Source: Nocardioides seonyuensis
GTDB taxonomy: Bacteria; Actinomycetota; Actinomycetes; Propionibacteriales; Nocardioidaceae
Assembly (NCBI RefSeq): GCF_004683965.1
Contig: NZ_CP038436.1
Span: 3,658,001 to 3,722,000 of the forward strand
Reading direction: 5' to 3'
Length of the DNA stretch: 64,000 nt
Shown: positions 1-12,632 of the stretch, in pieces
Layout of the letters: each line of letters starts with the position of its first letter
How positions within the stretch are numbered: position 1 is the first letter of the stretch
Translations under genes and position numbers: made by a program
The notes under the pieces: model-generated
The model's input: the letters and a program-made list of their open reading frames with translations, nothing else
Told to the model about the DNA's origin: nothing
The model's database searches: none

Positions 1-911
1 CCGAGCGGTGCGCCTGACCCGGTGACGGTCACGATGCTCCCGGCGTGTGCGTCCTGCGCCCGACGCACCGCCTCGGCGAGCGGCAGGTCCTCGGGGACGG
101 TGAGGGTACGGCGTGCGAGTGGCCGCGCCTCGAGTGCGGGCAGCCTGCGCCGCAGTCGGGCGTGGGCCATGGCCGCGGTGGCCCCGGTCCACAGAAACAG
201 TGCGAGGACCATGACCAGGACGAGGTCGAAGAGGGTGGTCTCGACGCCGGTGGCCTGCTCCTGGACGAGGGGCCAGGAGAGCAGCGCGAGCGCCGCGAGG
301 CGGCCGCCCCACCCGGCGACGAGGGTGGCGCGGTGCTGGTCGCCGGAGGCGCCCCACACCAGTGCCTTGAGCACACGACCACCATCGAGGGGCAGCCCCG
401 GAACGAGATTGAGCACCCCGATCACCAGGTTGGCGCCGGCAAGGCCCTCCACGGCAACGCGGACGAGGCCGTCAGGCGTCACGAACCACAGTCCGATCGC
501 AGCGACGCCGAAGGCGATCGAGGTCAGCGGCCCGACCACGGCGATCCAGAACTCGTGTCGGGGCCGGCGCGACCCGCGGTCGATCTCGGTCATGCCGCCG
601 AGGAAGTGGAGCGTGATGGAGGTGACCCCGTAGCCGAAGCGCTGGGCCACCACGGCGTGCGACGCCTCGTGAAGCAGCACGGACAGGTAGAGAAGGACCG
701 CGAACACGAGGCCGGCGACGTACTTCCACACGCCCATTCCGGGCTGGACCTGCTCGATGCGGGGACCGATCGCCACGGCGATGAGCACGGCGACGAGGAA
801 CCAGGACGAGGTGATCAGGACGTCGATGCCCGCGATGGTGCCGATGCGCAGGGTCCCCCGGGGCCTGGCGGGGCGGGTCACCCCCTGGTCGGACGGATCG
901 TCGTCGGGCAC
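1..911 (-). CDS. Site-2 protease family (M50) membrane metalloprotease, C-terminus cut by window edge
   Basis: Membrane-embedded zinc protease of the M50 / site-2 protease group, a family that cleaves substrates within or next to the membrane. The frame opens with GTG at 911 and runs off the left edge (about 303 residues visible). The zinc motif LLHEASHAVV is seen with HEASH near residues 81-85, inside a hydrophobic segment, and the second metal region reads NLVPGLPLDGGRV. Several membrane helices are visible. The last residues, LTVPEDLPLAEAVRRAQ, look like the start of a CBS domain, the usual C-terminal regulatory unit of this subfamily. It is divergent from the RecB-like gene at 973, with about 60 bases between them. 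The substrate is unknown. Confidence 0.85.
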   Translation of the reverse strand, partial: MPDDDPSDQGVTRPARPRGTLRIGTIAGIDVLITSSWFLVAVLIAVAIGPRIEQVQPGMGVWKYVAGLVFAVLLYLSVLLHEASHAVVAQRFGYGVTSITLHFLGGMTEIDRGSRRPRHEFWIAVVGPLTSIAFGVAAIGLWFVTPDGLVRVAVEGLAGANLVIGVLNLVPGLPLDGGRVLKALVWGASGDQHRATLVAGWGGRLAALALLSWPLVQEQATGVETTLFDLVLVMVLALFLWTGATAAMAHARLRRRLPALEARPLARRTLTVPEDLPLAEAVRRAQDAHAGSIVTVTGSGAPL

Positions 912-972
912 TCTCGAAGCGTAGCCAACTCCGCCACGTCTGTCGGTGGGCTCGCCTAGGGTTTCTCGCGAC

Positions 973-3021
973 ATGACGACCACACCTCCGCGCACCTCCG
1001 CAGCCGGCTCGCCCGCCGACGTGGTGTCGACCCCCGTGGACGGGATCGAGGTGCTGGGCGCGCTCTCGCCCAGTCGCGCAGGCGACTTCCTGACGTGTCC
1101 GCTGCTCTACCGGTTCCGCAGCATCGACAGGCTGCCCGAGGCGCCGTCGGCGGACGCCGTCCGCGGCACCTTGGTGCACAAAGTGCTTGAGGACCTCTTC
1201 GACCTGCCGGCCGCCGAGCGCACGCCGGGACGCGCCGCCGACATGCTCGTGCCTTCGTGGGAGTCACTCCTGCAGGTCTCTCCCGAGGTCGCCGAGATGT
1301 TCGGCGGTGAAGGGCCTGAGGTGGCGTCGTGGCTCACGTCGTGCCGCCAGGTCCTCGACCGTTACTTCGACCTCGAGGACCCACGTCGTCTCGAACCGGC
1401 CGAGCGCGAGCTCTACGTCGAGGCGCTCCTCGACTCCAAGCTGCTGCTCCGCGGGTTCGTCGACCGGCTCGACATCGCCCCCGACGGGCGCATCCGCGTG
1501 GTGGACTACAAGGGGCTCGCCGTCGACACTCCGCTGCCTACGCCTTCCGGCTGGACAACGATGGGGGCCGTGCAGGTCGGCGACGAGCTGGTGGGCAGCG
1601 ACGGACGACCCGTGGTCGTGACATTGAAGTCCGCGACCCACGAGCGACCGTGCTATCGGGTGACCTTCAGGGACGGCAGCTCCGTTGTGGCCGACAACGT
1701 CCACCTGTGGAAGGTGGTGACGTCCTATCGCCAGCGCCACACGGAACAAGTCCTGGACACGGAGTCACTTCGACATCAGCTCGCCGAGCTGAGGCGCCAG
1801 GGCCGCCCCAACTCGATGTGGATCGAGGCCGCGGCGCCCTTGGACGGTGCGCATGTGCTGGACCTACCGATCTCACCATGGCTGCTGGGCGCCTGGCTTG
1901 GAGACGGTGACTCTCGCGGTGGAAGGCTCACGGTGGGTCGCGATGACGTCGACGACATGCGCGCACTCGTCAAGGAGCACTGGGGCGGTGTCGTGCTCGT
2001 TCGTGCCGAGTCGACAGCCTTCTCACTGACGCCGTCCCGGCATCCCGATCGGTGCACCTACGGTCACACCGAGTTTCGGCCACCAACCGCTGGGCACGCG
2101 ACTCGGCGCTGCGCGAGGGAGGATCAGCACAGAGGGAGCACACCTTCCAACCTGTCCTTGAGTCGTCTCCTGCGGGAGTCGAATCTGCTTCACAACAAGC
2201 ACATCCCTTCGCCCTACCTCAGGGCGAGCAGCGATCAACGTGTTTCTTTGTTGCGTGGCCTGATGGACACCGATGGGTGGTGGAACCCGACACGGCGCAG
2301 GGCGGGATTCACGACCACCGATGACCGATTGGCCGGCGATGTCATCGAGCTCATGCGATCGTTGGGGGTCAACCCCTGTCACTTCACCAAGCCGTACCGG
2401 AACGCCGTTAGACCGGGCCGAACCTGGCACGTCATTGAGTTCACCCCGACGTGGTTCAACCCTTTCAGCCTTCCTCGCAAGGCGATCGCCTGTGAGACCA
2501 GCAGAGCCACCAAGGTTCAATCGTCCTTGGCCAAGCGTCGCATCGTCGCCAGCGTGGTGCCGGTCGATTCGGTTCCCACTCAGTGCGTACAGGTCGATGC
2601 CCGCGATTCCATGTACCTGTGCGGGAAAGGCTTCATCCCGACGCACAACACCGGACGTGCCCCCGGCCCGGGCTTCGAGGCCAAGGCGCTGTTCCAGATG
2701 AGGTTCTACGCGTTGGTCATCTGGCGCACGCGCGGCGTGGTGCCCTCGATGCTGCAGCTGGTCTACCTCGGCAACGGCGAGATCCTGCGCTACGAGCCCG
2801 ACGAGGCCGACCTGCGCGCGACCGAGCGCAAGGTCGAGGCCATCTGGCGGGCGATCAAGCTCGCCGAGGAGACCTCCACGTGGCTGCCGCGCCGCTCACG
2901 ACTGTGTGACTGGTGCTCCTTCCAGGACCTGTGCCCCGAGTTCGGCGGCACCCCTCCCCCGTTGCCGCCGCTCAGCAGGTCAGAGCAGCCAGAGGTCGTC
3001 GACGCCCAGCCCCGCCAGTGA
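973..3021 (+). CDS. RecB-family PD-(D/E)XK exonuclease interrupted by an intein
   Basis: RecB-like nuclease (PDDEXK_1 family), 682 aa as translated and 303 aa after removal of a 379-residue intein at residues 181-559. The flanking parts join as VVDYK + TGRAPG, restoring the catalytic D-Y-K-T-G motif, so the uninterrupted enzyme exists only after splicing. An N-terminal Cys (residue 42, in FLTCPLLYRFR) and a C-terminal Cys triad (residues 645, 648 and 654, in LCDWCSFQDLCP) match the split four-Cys iron-sulfur arrangement of AddB/Cas4-type nucleases. The ATG at 973 is preferred; an upstream in-frame GTG at 946 overlaps the divergent promoter region. The 3' end overlaps the convergent HAD gene by 42 bases. 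A role in DNA repair is inferred from the family. Confidence 0.88.
   Translation: MTTTPPRTSAAGSPADVVSTPVDGIEVLGALSPSRAGDFLTCPLLYRFRSIDRLPEAPSADAVRGTLVHKVLEDLFDLPAAERTPGRAADMLVPSWESLLQVSPEVAEMFGGEGPEVASWLTSCRQVLDRYFDLEDPRRLEPAERELYVEALLDSKLLLRGFVDRLDIAPDGRIRVVDYKGLAVDTPLPTPSGWTTMGAVQVGDELVGSDGRPVVVTLKSATHERPCYRVTFRDGSSVVADNVHLWKVVTSYRQRHTEQVLDTESLRHQLAELRRQGRPNSMWIEAAAPLDGAHVLDLPISPWLLGAWLGDGDSRGGRLTVGRDDVDDMRALVKEHWGGVVLVRAESTAFSLTPSRHPDRCTYGHTEFRPPTAGHATRRCAREDQHRGSTPSNLSLSRLLRESNLLHNKHIPSPYLRASSDQRVSLLRGLMDTDGWWNPTRRRAGFTTTDDRLAGDVIELMRSLGVNPCHFTKPYRNAVRPGRTWHVIEFTPTWFNPFSLPRKAIACETSRATKVQSSLAKRRIVASVVPVDSVPTQCVQVDARDSMYLCGKGFIPTHNTGRAPGPGFEAKALFQMRFYALVIWRTRGVVPSMLQLVYLGNGEILRYEPDEADLRATERKVEAIWRAIKLAEETSTWLPRRSRLCDWCSFQDLCPEFGGTPPPLPPLSRSEQPEVVDAQPRQ
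1513..2649 (+). other. Intein with LAGLIDADG endonuclease, class 3 (W-C-T) signature
   Basis: Protein-splicing element of 379 residues inside the RecB-like gene. The N-terminal block GLAVDTPLPTPSGW begins with Gly rather than the usual Cys, Ser or Ala. Block B reads VVADNVHLWKVV (His at host residue 244, Trp at 246). Block F reads TQCVQVDARDSMYL (Cys at 538). The C-terminus is GFIPTHN followed by Thr+1 (Thr 557, His 558, Asn 559, Thr 560). Trp, Cys and Thr fall where class 3 inteins carry their W-C-T motif; in that class the block-F Cys replaces residue 1 as first nucleophile. Two LAGLIDADG-type motifs, LLGAWLGDG (304-312) and LLRGLMDTDG (426-435), indicate a homing endonuclease. The segment looks somewhat less GC-rich than its host. 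Confidence 0.88.
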
Positions 3022-3702
3022 TTCCCTGAAGACCCTGCGCTCTCCCTCCAGGATCGGCACGTGGTTGGGCACGCAGAGGACCGTGCACCCCGCTGCCTCG
3101 GCAGACTTGGCGCCGGTGTTGGAGTCCTCGACCGCCAGGCAGTCCGACGGCTCGACGCCCAGCAGCGCCGCAGCCGCGAGGTAGGGCTCGGGATGCGGCT
3201 TGCCGAACTCCACGCGGTCGCCGGTGACGAGGGCGTGGAAGGTGTCGGGCGCGAGCTGCTCGACGATGGGAGTCACGAACCGCATCCACGACATGGTGAC
3301 CAGGGCGCAAGGCACCCGGCGGGCTCGCAGCTCCTCCAACAGCTCGCGGGCGCCCGGTCGCCAGGGGATCGCCTGGCGCACCCGCGAGACGACGCCGTCG
3401 AGCAGCTCGTCCACGATCTCCTCAGGGGTGCGGTCGATCCCCATGTGCTCGCGGATGTAGGCACCGCTGACCAGGAGGTCGTTGCCGACCAGGCTCAGCG
3501 CGTGCTCCTCGCTCCACGTGCCGCCGTACCTGTCGGCGAGCTCATACTCCGTCGCGATCCAGTAGGGCTCGGTGTCGACCAGCGTGCCGTCCATGTCCCA
3601 CAGGACGGCCGCCGGTCGTCGCAGTCGCTCACCGTGGAGCTGACCCGCGGGCGTGCCGGGCGATCCGGTGTTCAGGACGTTCCTCCAAGACGGCTCGTGC
3701 AT
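2980..3702 (-). CDS. HAD family phosphatase (beta-phosphoglucomutase/CbbY-like)
   Basis: 240-residue HAD hydrolase of subfamily IA. Motif I is LWDMDGTLVDTEPYW, with the two catalytic Asp residues. Motif II is ALVTMS, motif III the Lys of FGKPHPEPY, and motif IV AVEDSNTGAKSAEAAG. The stretch between motif I and motif II is long enough to hold the usual alpha-helical cap. The substrate is probably a small phosphosugar or similar phosphoester but cannot be fixed from sequence. The ATG at 3702 gives a normal-length protein. It converges on the RecB-like gene with overlapping 3' ends and lies 32 bases downstream of the coiled-coil membrane gene on the same strand. Confidence 0.85.
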   Translation of the reverse strand: MHEPSWRNVLNTGSPGTPAGQLHGERLRRPAAVLWDMDGTLVDTEPYWIATEYELADRYGGTWSEEHALSLVGNDLLVSGAYIREHMGIDRTPEEIVDELLDGVVSRVRQAIPWRPGARELLEELRARRVPCALVTMSWMRFVTPIVEQLAPDTFHALVTGDRVEFGKPHPEPYLAAAALLGVEPSDCLAVEDSNTGAKSAEAAGCTVLCVPNHVPILEGERRVFRESLAGLGVDDLWLL

Positions 3703-3734
3703 CTTCGCTGGGATGCGCCACCCTAGGGCAGGGC

Positions 3735-5237
3735 TCAGAAGCCCAACAGCTTGCCGAACGCCGAGAACACCGCGTTGAAGGCCTTGACGGCGGGGTTGGT
3801 GGGGCCGTCGGCACTGGACTTCTGCCAGAAGAACGGATGAGGGCCGGTGAACTCGTCGTCGACCAGGGGCGTCCGCCCCCACAAGTACGGCAGGAACACC
3901 TCGGTCCGATTGACACCCACACTCAGGCGGGAGTCGAAGCCCATGACCAGGCTCTGCTCGATCCTCATGGACCTGTCTCCGGGGTTCTCCGCCACGACGT
4001 CGCCACTGCCCTGGACGATCAGGCTGCCACTGCCAGCGAACATGATGTACCGCACCTGCCACGTCGCGAAGGACTGGATGCCCCAACGCCAGCGCGTCTC
4101 CAGCTCGGGCGTCCCGATGACGCCGACGACGTGCTTCGGGTGCATCACCAGGCCGGGGTGGTCGGTGAAGTCGATGCGCATCAGGTACGAGTCGGGGTCG
4201 GCGGGCGTCGACAGCGTCGCCGAGGTGACGTCCTCGTCGCCAGTGATCCGACTCAGTCCGTAGAGCCCGGCCGCGAAGCTGATGAACGGTGACGACCAGT
4301 CGTAGAGCACTCGGCTGCGAGCCCTTCCCTGCACGGGACGGACGTGCTCCGACCGCGCGGACAGCACCTCACCGTCGCCGAGCTGGATCGTCAGGGTTCG
4401 CTGAGCAGCGGTGGTGCGAAGGCCGGCGGCTGAGCTCTCAGAGCCCGCCGCCAGGTGGATCGGCTTGTGCACCCGACTCACGATCGGCATCAGCAGGAAG
4501 TAGCCGACCACGCGCATGGCTACGGGCAGGACGAGAACAAGCACCGCGATGGCGGCCAACCACCTCCACGACTGGGCCCACTGGTTCACCACCCACCCCA
4601 CCCCGGAAGCCTGGGCGTCCTCCAGGCTTCGCTCTTCTGCCTTCTTCTGGCCGAGCTCAGACTCCTTGTTGGCGATCTGTCTGTCGACGAGGGACTGGTC
4701 GCCGCCCCTGCCGAGCCGATCGAGCTTCTGCTCAGTTGTCAGCGTGGGGTCGCGAAGGACGGCGGCGTCCTGCTCAGCCTGGCTGAGACTTCGTTCGAGG
4801 GTGTCCAACGCCTCGCCCGCCTTCTCGACCGCCACCTCAGCGGTCTTGCACGCGCTGCCAGGCGTCAGCAGGTCGATGAGATCGCGAACGAAGTCGCAGA
4901 CTTCCTCCTGGTCGTCACGCAGACGCTCGACCTCTGCTCGCTTCTCGGTGACGTTGAGGCGCCCCTGCTCGATCTCGGCGTCGATCGTGCTCTCCAGCGA
5001 CGCGACCACCTCTCGGCGCTCTTCCGCAGCGACGCTCCTCAGCTGATCGAGATCCGCTTCCAGGGCTGCCCGCTCCTGAGCCACCTGCTGCAGGCGATCT
5101 CGTTCTGCAACGGCTTCCCGGAGCGTGGGAACAAGAGCTTGAACCAGCAGGTAGCCGAGGAAGAGCGACAGCACCAGCGCGCAGAGCAGACCCAGCTTCC
5201 TCAGCACGAAGCCGAGGACAGCCGTGATCAGACGCAC
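3735..5237 (-). CDS. Membrane protein: coiled coil between two TM helices plus AIM24-like C-terminal domain
   Basis: 500 residues, not firmly recognised. Order of parts: an N-terminal membrane helix (about 8-36, LGLLCALVLSLFLGYLLVQ); a long charged heptad-rich region (about 45-190) with an embedded Cys pair (EEVCDF and GSACKT); a second helix (about 215-245, WLAAIAVLVLVLPVAMRVV); then a beta-rich soluble domain. The end of that domain (IMFAGSGSLIVQGSGDVV, then VMGFDSRLSVGV) resembles AIM24-family proteins, a weak visual match. The coiled coil is expected on one face of the membrane with both helices bracketing it. It may form an operon with the downstream HAD gene. Function unknown. Confidence 0.7.
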   Translation of the reverse strand: MRLITAVLGFVLRKLGLLCALVLSLFLGYLLVQALVPTLREAVAERDRLQQVAQERAALEADLDQLRSVAAEERREVVASLESTIDAEIEQGRLNVTEKRAEVERLRDDQEEVCDFVRDLIDLLTPGSACKTAEVAVEKAGEALDTLERSLSQAEQDAAVLRDPTLTTEQKLDRLGRGGDQSLVDRQIANKESELGQKKAEERSLEDAQASGVGWVVNQWAQSWRWLAAIAVLVLVLPVAMRVVGYFLLMPIVSRVHKPIHLAAGSESSAAGLRTTAAQRTLTIQLGDGEVLSARSEHVRPVQGRARSRVLYDWSSPFISFAAGLYGLSRITGDEDVTSATLSTPADPDSYLMRIDFTDHPGLVMHPKHVVGVIGTPELETRWRWGIQSFATWQVRYIMFAGSGSLIVQGSGDVVAENPGDRSMRIEQSLVMGFDSRLSVGVNRTEVFLPYLWGRTPLVDDEFTGPHPFFWQKSSADGPTNPAVKAFNAVFSAFGKLLGF

Positions 5238-5285
5238 GCGCGGATCCTAGTTCCCGGGACGTCGCACACCCCACCGGAGCGTGGA

Positions 5286-8999
<3,714 letters not shown>

Positions 9000-9133
9000 G
9001 TGTCCGGGCTCCTCTCGTCGGATCCAGCGTAGGAACCCGTCCACTCCTCGGACTCCGGGTCCACATCGTGGCACCGTGCGTGCCCGTGGCGAAATTGTCG
9101 GGACGCGAGGGGCGCCGTGACTAGGCTGGAGGA

Positions 9134-9979
9134 GTGATCGAGTTCGACGACCTGCAGGACCTCACCTCCCCCGTCGTGATCGCTGCGTTCGAGGGATGGA
9201 ACGACGCAGCCGAGGCGGCGTCGGGGCTGGTCGACCACCTGATGCACGAGTGGAAGGCCGAGGTCATCGGCGCGATCGACCCCGAGGAGTTCTACGACTT
9301 CCAGGTCAACCGCCCGATCATCGGCACCGACGCCAACGGGCACCGACGGCTCACGTGGCCCACGAGCCGGATCGCCGTGGCGCGGCCCGCGGCGCTCGAT
9401 CGCGACGTCATCCTGATCCGAGGCATCGAGCCCAACATGCGCTGGCGCCAGTTCTGCGCGGAGCTCCTTGCTGCGTGCGACGACCTGGGCGCCGAGCTCG
9501 TCGTCACCCTGGGCGCCCTGCTGGCCGACACTCCCCACACCCGTCCGATCCCGGTGACCGGGTCCGCCTCCGAGCCAGAGCTCGTCGACCGGCTGCGGAT
9601 CGAGCAGTCGAGCTACGAGGGCCCGACCGGCATCGTCGGTGTGTTCAACGACGCCTGCATCCAGCTCGACATCCCCTCGGTCGCCTACTGGGCCGCCGTA
9701 CCCCACTACGTGGCCCAGCCGCCGTGTCCCAAGGCGACCCTCGCGCTGCTCGGTCAGCTCGAGGAGCTCTTCGAGTGCCCCATGCCGCTGGGTGACCTGG
9801 TCGAGGACTCCGAAGCCTGGGAGCGGGGCGTCGACGAGCTGGCCAGCGAGGACGAGGACGTCGCCGACTACGTGCGCGCGCTCGAGGAGACCCGTGACAC
9901 CACCGAGCTGCCCGAGGCCAGCGGCGAGGCCATCGCCCGGGAGTTCGAGCGCTACCTCAAGCGGCGCGGCGAGGACTGA
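9134..9979 (+). CDS. PAC2 family protein
   Basis: 281-residue member of the PAC2 (proteasome assembly chaperone 2-like) family, widespread in proteasome-bearing actinobacteria and of unproven function there. The start [25 protein letters not shown], the conserved [18 protein letters not shown] and the mid-protein [10 protein letters not shown] are typical. The C-terminus is acidic with charged helices ([17 protein letters not shown]). The GTG start at 9134 follows a GGAGG ribosome site. It is divergent from metH and convergent with mshC. No proteasome gene is present in the window, so a link to the proteasome rests on family knowledge only. Confidence 0.88.
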   Translation: MIEFDDLQDLTSPVVIAAFEGWNDAAEAASGLVDHLMHEWKAEVIGAIDPEEFYDFQVNRPIIGTDANGHRRLTWPTSRIAVARPAALDRDVILIRGIEPNMRWRQFCAELLAACDDLGAELVVTLGALLADTPHTRPIPVTGSASEPELVDRLRIEQSSYEGPTGIVGVFNDACIQLDIPSVAYWAAVPHYVAQPPCPKATLALLGQLEELFECPMPLGDLVEDSEAWERGVDELASEDEDVADYVRALEETRDTTELPEASGEAIAREFERYLKRRGED

Positions 9980-10027
9980 GCAGGGCCACGTCCACGTCGT
10001 CGTACGACAGCCGGGTGGAGGCGTCCG

Positions 10028-11266
10028 TCAGAGCGACATCCCGAGGGCGGCGTCGAGCAGCCGGTGGATCTCGCCGGCGGCCGACTCCTCACTCGTGTCG
10101 GCCAGCTTGTCGGTGCCCAAGGTGGCGTCCACCCACCGCTGGACGACGTCCACTGCAGCCGGGGCGTCCAGGTCGTCCGCCAAGGCAGCGAGGACCTGCT
10201 CGACCACCGGCTGCGTGGGCGCGCCCGCGCCGAGTGCCAGCGCGCGACGCCACTGGGTGAGTGTGTCGACGGCGTCCCAGAGCTGGTCGTCGGTCCACTC
10301 CCAGTCACTGCGGTAGTGGTGGCGCAGGAGCACCAGCCTGATGGCCATCGGGTCGACCTCGCTGAAGCGCAGCGCCGAAACGAAGACGAGGTTGCCCTTG
10401 GACTTCGACATCTTCTCGCCGTCGTAGGCGACCATCCCGGCGTGGGCGTAGGCACGTGCGAACAGGTGGCCGGGATGTGCGACCTGGGCCTCCCCCGCCG
10501 ACATCTCGTGGTGGGGGAAGACGAGGTCGCTGCCACCCCCCTGGACGTCGAAGGACGTGCCGAGGTGGTCGAGGGCGATGGCCGCACACTCGATGTGCCA
10601 GCCCGGACGGCCCGGCCCGAAGGGGCTCGGCCACGACGGCTCGCCCGGTCGCTCGGCCCGCCAGAGCAGGCAGTCGAGCGGGTCCTTCTTGCCGGACCGG
10701 TCCGGGTCACCGCCGCGCTCGGGGAAGATCTCGAGCATGGCGTCCCGGTCGAGACCGGACACGCTGCCGAAGGCCTCGTCGGCGGTGACGGAGAAGTAGA
10801 GGTCCTGGTCGACCTGGTAGACCGCGCCCGCCTCGCGCAGCCGCTCGATCAGCGTGATCACCTCGGGGATCGACTCGACGGCGCCGACGTAGTGATCGGG
10901 GGCGAGGACGCGCAGGCTCTCCATGTCGTCACGGAACAGCTGCGTCTCGCGCTCTGCCAGCTCGCGCCACGCCACCTTCACCTTGTGGGCACGCTCGAGC
11001 AGCGGGTCGTCGACGTCGGTGACGTTCTGGACGTAGGTCACCGCGCGGCCGTGGTTGCGCCAGGCACGGTTGAGGAGGTCGAACGCGACGTAGGTCGCAG
11101 CGTGGCCGATGTGGGTGGCGTCGTAGGGCGTGATGCCACAGACGTAGAGCCGCGCAGCGCCCTCGGACGCGGTGTCCACCAGGGTGCCGGTCGCGGTGTC
11201 GTGGATGCGCACGGGCGGACCCGCCTCCGGCAGCGGAGGGACCTCGGGCGACGACCAGGCACGCAT
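10028..11266 (-). CDS. mshC: L-cysteine:1D-myo-inositol 2-amino-2-deoxy-glucopyranoside ligase (mycothiol biosynthesis)
   Basis: ATP-dependent ligase joining cysteine to GlcN-inositol, the third committed step of mycothiol synthesis. 412 residues, the normal length. It is a class I aminoacyl-tRNA-synthetase-like enzyme derived from CysS: zinc-site Cys in YVCGITPY (residue 43), HIGH signature at 52-55, [14 protein letters not shown], and the KMSKS loop in [11 protein letters not shown]. The N-terminal extension [16 protein letters not shown] distinguishes MshC from CysS. It is the last gene of a four-gene minus-strand block (phosphatase, DUF3090, SCO1664, mshC) that is conserved across actinobacteria. 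Presence implies mycothiol as the main thiol. Confidence 0.95.
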   Translation of the reverse strand: MRAWSSPEVPPLPEAGPPVRIHDTATGTLVDTASEGAARLYVCGITPYDATHIGHAATYVAFDLLNRAWRNHGRAVTYVQNVTDVDDPLLERAHKVKVAWRELAERETQLFRDDMESLRVLAPDHYVGAVESIPEVITLIERLREAGAVYQVDQDLYFSVTADEAFGSVSGLDRDAMLEIFPERGGDPDRSGKKDPLDCLLWRAERPGEPSWPSPFGPGRPGWHIECAAIALDHLGTSFDVQGGGSDLVFPHHEMSAGEAQVAHPGHLFARAYAHAGMVAYDGEKMSKSKGNLVFVSALRFSEVDPMAIRLVLLRHHYRSDWEWTDDQLWDAVDTLTQWRRALALGAGAPTQPVVEQVLAALADDLDAPAAVDVVQRWVDATLGTDKLADTSEESAAGEIHRLLDAALGMSL

Positions 11267-11283
11267 GCGCGCAGCCTAGGCGA

Positions 11284-12048
11284 TCAGATGGGAGGCCACG
11301 GGATGACGGGGTAGCCCGCCGCCTCGGGCGCCGGGAACGCAGCCGCTGACAGCAGGGTGCGAGCCCTGGTGAGCGTCGCGTCGATCTCCTCCGGCAGCAA
11401 CAGCTCCGCCAGCTCGCCGGCGCCGGAGGAGAGCGCCTCCACGACCCGGCGCACTCCCTCCAGCTCCTCGGGATCGAGCGACTCCCCCAGCCATCCCCAC
11501 AGCACCGTGCGCAGCTTGTGGTCGACATGGAACGTGAGCCCGTGGTCGACCCCGTGCCGGTGACCACCAGGCATGGGCAGGACGTGGCCTCCCTTGCGGT
11601 CGGCGTTGTTGAGCACGATGTCCAGGACGGCCATGCGACGCAGCGCCGACGTGTCCTCGTGGACGAGCGAGACCGGCTGGTCCTGTGCGTCGAGGCCGTC
11701 GAACACGTGGCGGTAGCCGGCCGGCGTGCGGCCCGCCGGGACGATGTCGACCGGCGTCTGCGCCTCGTCGATGTCCTGCCACAGCTGCACCATGCCGACA
11801 CCGTGCGGGCCGTCGCGCAGGATCGTGGGCGGCACGATGCTCCAGCCGGTCAGCTCCGAGAGGAGGTACGACGCCACCTCGCGCGCCGCGAGCGTGCCGT
11901 CGGGGAAGTCCCACAGGGGCCGCTCCCCCGCGACCGGCTTGTAGACGACCCGCACGCCGTCGACGTCCCCGACGAACGTGGCGTTCGACGCAGGCAGCAC
12001 GCGGCCGTGGAGGGTGAGCCGCCCCGTCCTGACGTGCTCAGGGATCAC
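11284..12048 (-). CDS. SCO1664 family protein
   Basis: 254 residues, actinobacterial SCO1664 family (distantly like phosphatidylinositol 3/4-kinase folds by family annotation). Visible hallmarks are the start HVRTGRLTLHGRVLPASNATF, VVYKPVAGERPLWDFPDG (a candidate nucleotide-contacting Lys), VLNNADRKGGHVLP and LTFHVDHKLRTVLWGW. The N-D-R/D-H pattern resembles kinase catalytic and metal motifs. The GTG start at 12048 lies inside the end of the DUF3090 gene (11-base overlap), implying coupled translation, and mshC follows after 17 bases. The biochemical role is not established. Confidence 0.88.
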   Translation of the reverse strand: MIPEHVRTGRLTLHGRVLPASNATFVGDVDGVRVVYKPVAGERPLWDFPDGTLAAREVASYLLSELTGWSIVPPTILRDGPHGVGMVQLWQDIDEAQTPVDIVPAGRTPAGYRHVFDGLDAQDQPVSLVHEDTSALRRMAVLDIVLNNADRKGGHVLPMPGGHRHGVDHGLTFHVDHKLRTVLWGWLGESLDPEELEGVRRVVEALSSGAGELAELLLPEEIDATLTRARTLLSAAAFPAPEAAGYPVIPWPPI

Positions 12049-12622
12049 GGCGCCGGAAGCCGTTGGCCCGCACGCAGAGGTGGCCGTCCGGGTCGACGGG
12101 GTTGCCGCAGAACGGGCAGTCGGGTCGCCCCGCGCCGAGCACGTTGCGGGCGCGGGCGACGAAGGCGCGGGCCACGGCGGCCGGCATCCTCACCAGCAGC
12201 ACCTCGTCGGGCTCTGGCTCCTGGAGCTCGGTGAGGTCGTCGTCGAGCTGCTCGAGCGAGACCACGGCTGCTTCGCTGAAGGGGAACACCTCCACGACGA
12301 CGCGCTGGTCGGCGCCGTCCCACGACAGGGTCATGGTGCCGGCGCGGAACTCCTCCTCGATCGGCAGCTCGAGCGCCTCGTTGTCGACCAGGTCGAACGG
12401 GGCCACGGCGGGGATCAGCACGGAGTCGTCGGTGGCGGCCATGAGCTCGTCGAGGAGCTCGTCGACACGCTCGGCCAGCGCCTCCACCTGCTGCTTCTCC
12501 AGCGCGACGCTCACCAGCCGGACGCCTTCGCGCGCCTGCAGGAAGAAGGTGCGCATCCCGGGCTGCCCAACCGTTCCGACGACGAAGCGCTCGGGCGGGT
12601 CGAAGGCGTGGACCACTGGCAT
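12038..12622 (-). CDS. DUF3090 family protein
   Basis: 194 residues, DUF3090 family. It begins MPVVHAFDPPERFVVGTVG, continues with the conserved RTFFLQAREG, and ends with a zinc-ribbon-like CPFCGNPVDPDGHLC (two Cys pairs, likely metal-binding). An acidic middle segment (ELQEPEPDEV) precedes RARNVLGAGRP. The ATG at 12622 is chosen because family proteins start at this motif; the frame is open further upstream without conserved sequence. It is the second gene of the phosphatase-DUF3090-SCO1664-mshC block, 10 bases after the phosphatase and overlapping SCO1664. Function unknown; the strict gene order suggests a shared pathway with SCO1664. Confidence 0.9.
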   Translation of the reverse strand: MPVVHAFDPPERFVVGTVGQPGMRTFFLQAREGVRLVSVALEKQQVEALAERVDELLDELMAATDDSVLIPAVAPFDLVDNEALELPIEEEFRAGTMTLSWDGADQRVVVEVFPFSEAAVVSLEQLDDDLTELQEPEPDEVLLVRMPAAVARAFVARARNVLGAGRPDCPFCGNPVDPDGHLCVRANGFRRRDP

Positions 12623-12632
12623 GTGCCCCACC

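Noticed and set aside
3735..4086. N-terminal extension of the HAD phosphatase frame to 4086
   Set aside because: That part overlaps the membrane protein's 3' end on the same strand and shows no conserved residues before MHEPSWRN.
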